In this document: positions 4,995 through 5,040 of the stretch, piece by piece
How positions within the stretch are numbered: position 1 is the first letter of the stretch
Layout: each line of letters opens with the position of its first letter
NCBI GenBank assembly: GCA_030040495.1
Contig: JASHTP010000220.1
Span: 1 to 5,040 of the forward strand
Source: Alphaproteobacteria bacterium
GTDB lineage: Bacteria; Pseudomonadota; Alphaproteobacteria; ATCC43930; CGMCC-115725
Length of the DNA: 5,040 nucleotides
Direction: 5' to 3'
Notes under the pieces: generated by a model
Database searches by the model: none
Seen by the model: only the letters and a program-made list of their open reading frames with translations
Told to the model about the DNA's origin: nothing
Position numbers and translations under genes: made by a program

Positions 4995-5040
4995 CGGGCC
5001 GCGCTCGAAGCGGCGCCGGTCGGCCTCGCTGCTGATGATG
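4983..5040 (-). CDS. Possible 3' end of an upstream gene (partial)
   Basis: A frame entering from the right edge on the minus strand is open for 18 codons and ends at TGA (4985-4983), 23 bp before the regulator's ATG. The tail reads IISSEADRRRFERGPPTR: polar and basic, as expected of a protein C-terminus, and most codons end in G or C. It is too short to identify. Genes for PetR-like regulators in alphaproteobacteria often lie near a MarR-type gene, but nothing here shows that this is one. Confidence 0.35.
   Translation of the reverse strand, partial: IISSEADRRRFERGPPTR

Overview
This is a high-GC window with strong G/C preference at third codon positions. The gene set is a YbjN-family protein, proC, a TetR/COQ9-like protein, a Phasin_2-type phasin and an EnvZ/OmpR-type two-component pair. 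The sequence style of these proteins points to an alphaproteobacterium, most likely Rhodospirillales-like; this is inference from protein character, not a database match.

Left half, plus strand. Bases 1-67 may hold the last codons of an unrecognised gene. A 143-bp gap follows, with a perfect 9-mer DnaA-box match and a long two-tier inverted repeat. Then come a YbjN-domain protein (211-714) and proC (711-1532), joined by a 4-bp GTGA stop/start overlap. After 124 bp without a clear terminator or promoter comes a TetR-like protein with COQ9-like C-terminal features (1657-2271). A short intergenic region carries a 6-bp-stem palindrome with a T-run, a good sigma70-type promoter and a second palindrome at the predicted start of transcription. 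These lead into a 145-residue phasin (2391-2828), which ends at a textbook intrinsic terminator.

Right half, minus strand. A two-component operon converges on the phasin gene. The OmpR/PetR-like response regulator (4959 down to 4276) overlaps the EnvZ-like sensor kinase (4295 down to 2913) by 20 bp. The kinase stop codon lies at the edge of the phasin terminator's T-run. A perfect TATAAT sits exactly six bases before the regulator's preferred ATG, so the transcript may be leaderless. At the right edge, an open frame ending at 4983 may be the tail of an upstream gene in the same direction.

Functionally, proC makes proline. The phasin coats polyhydroxyalkanoate granules, and the palindromes at its promoter look like control sites, either for the global PHA regulator PhaR or for the TetR-like protein next door. 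The kinase/regulator pair senses an unknown envelope signal. I see no mobile element, CRISPR array, tRNA or rRNA, and nothing that amounts to a clearly new multi-gene system. The most interesting signals are regulatory.
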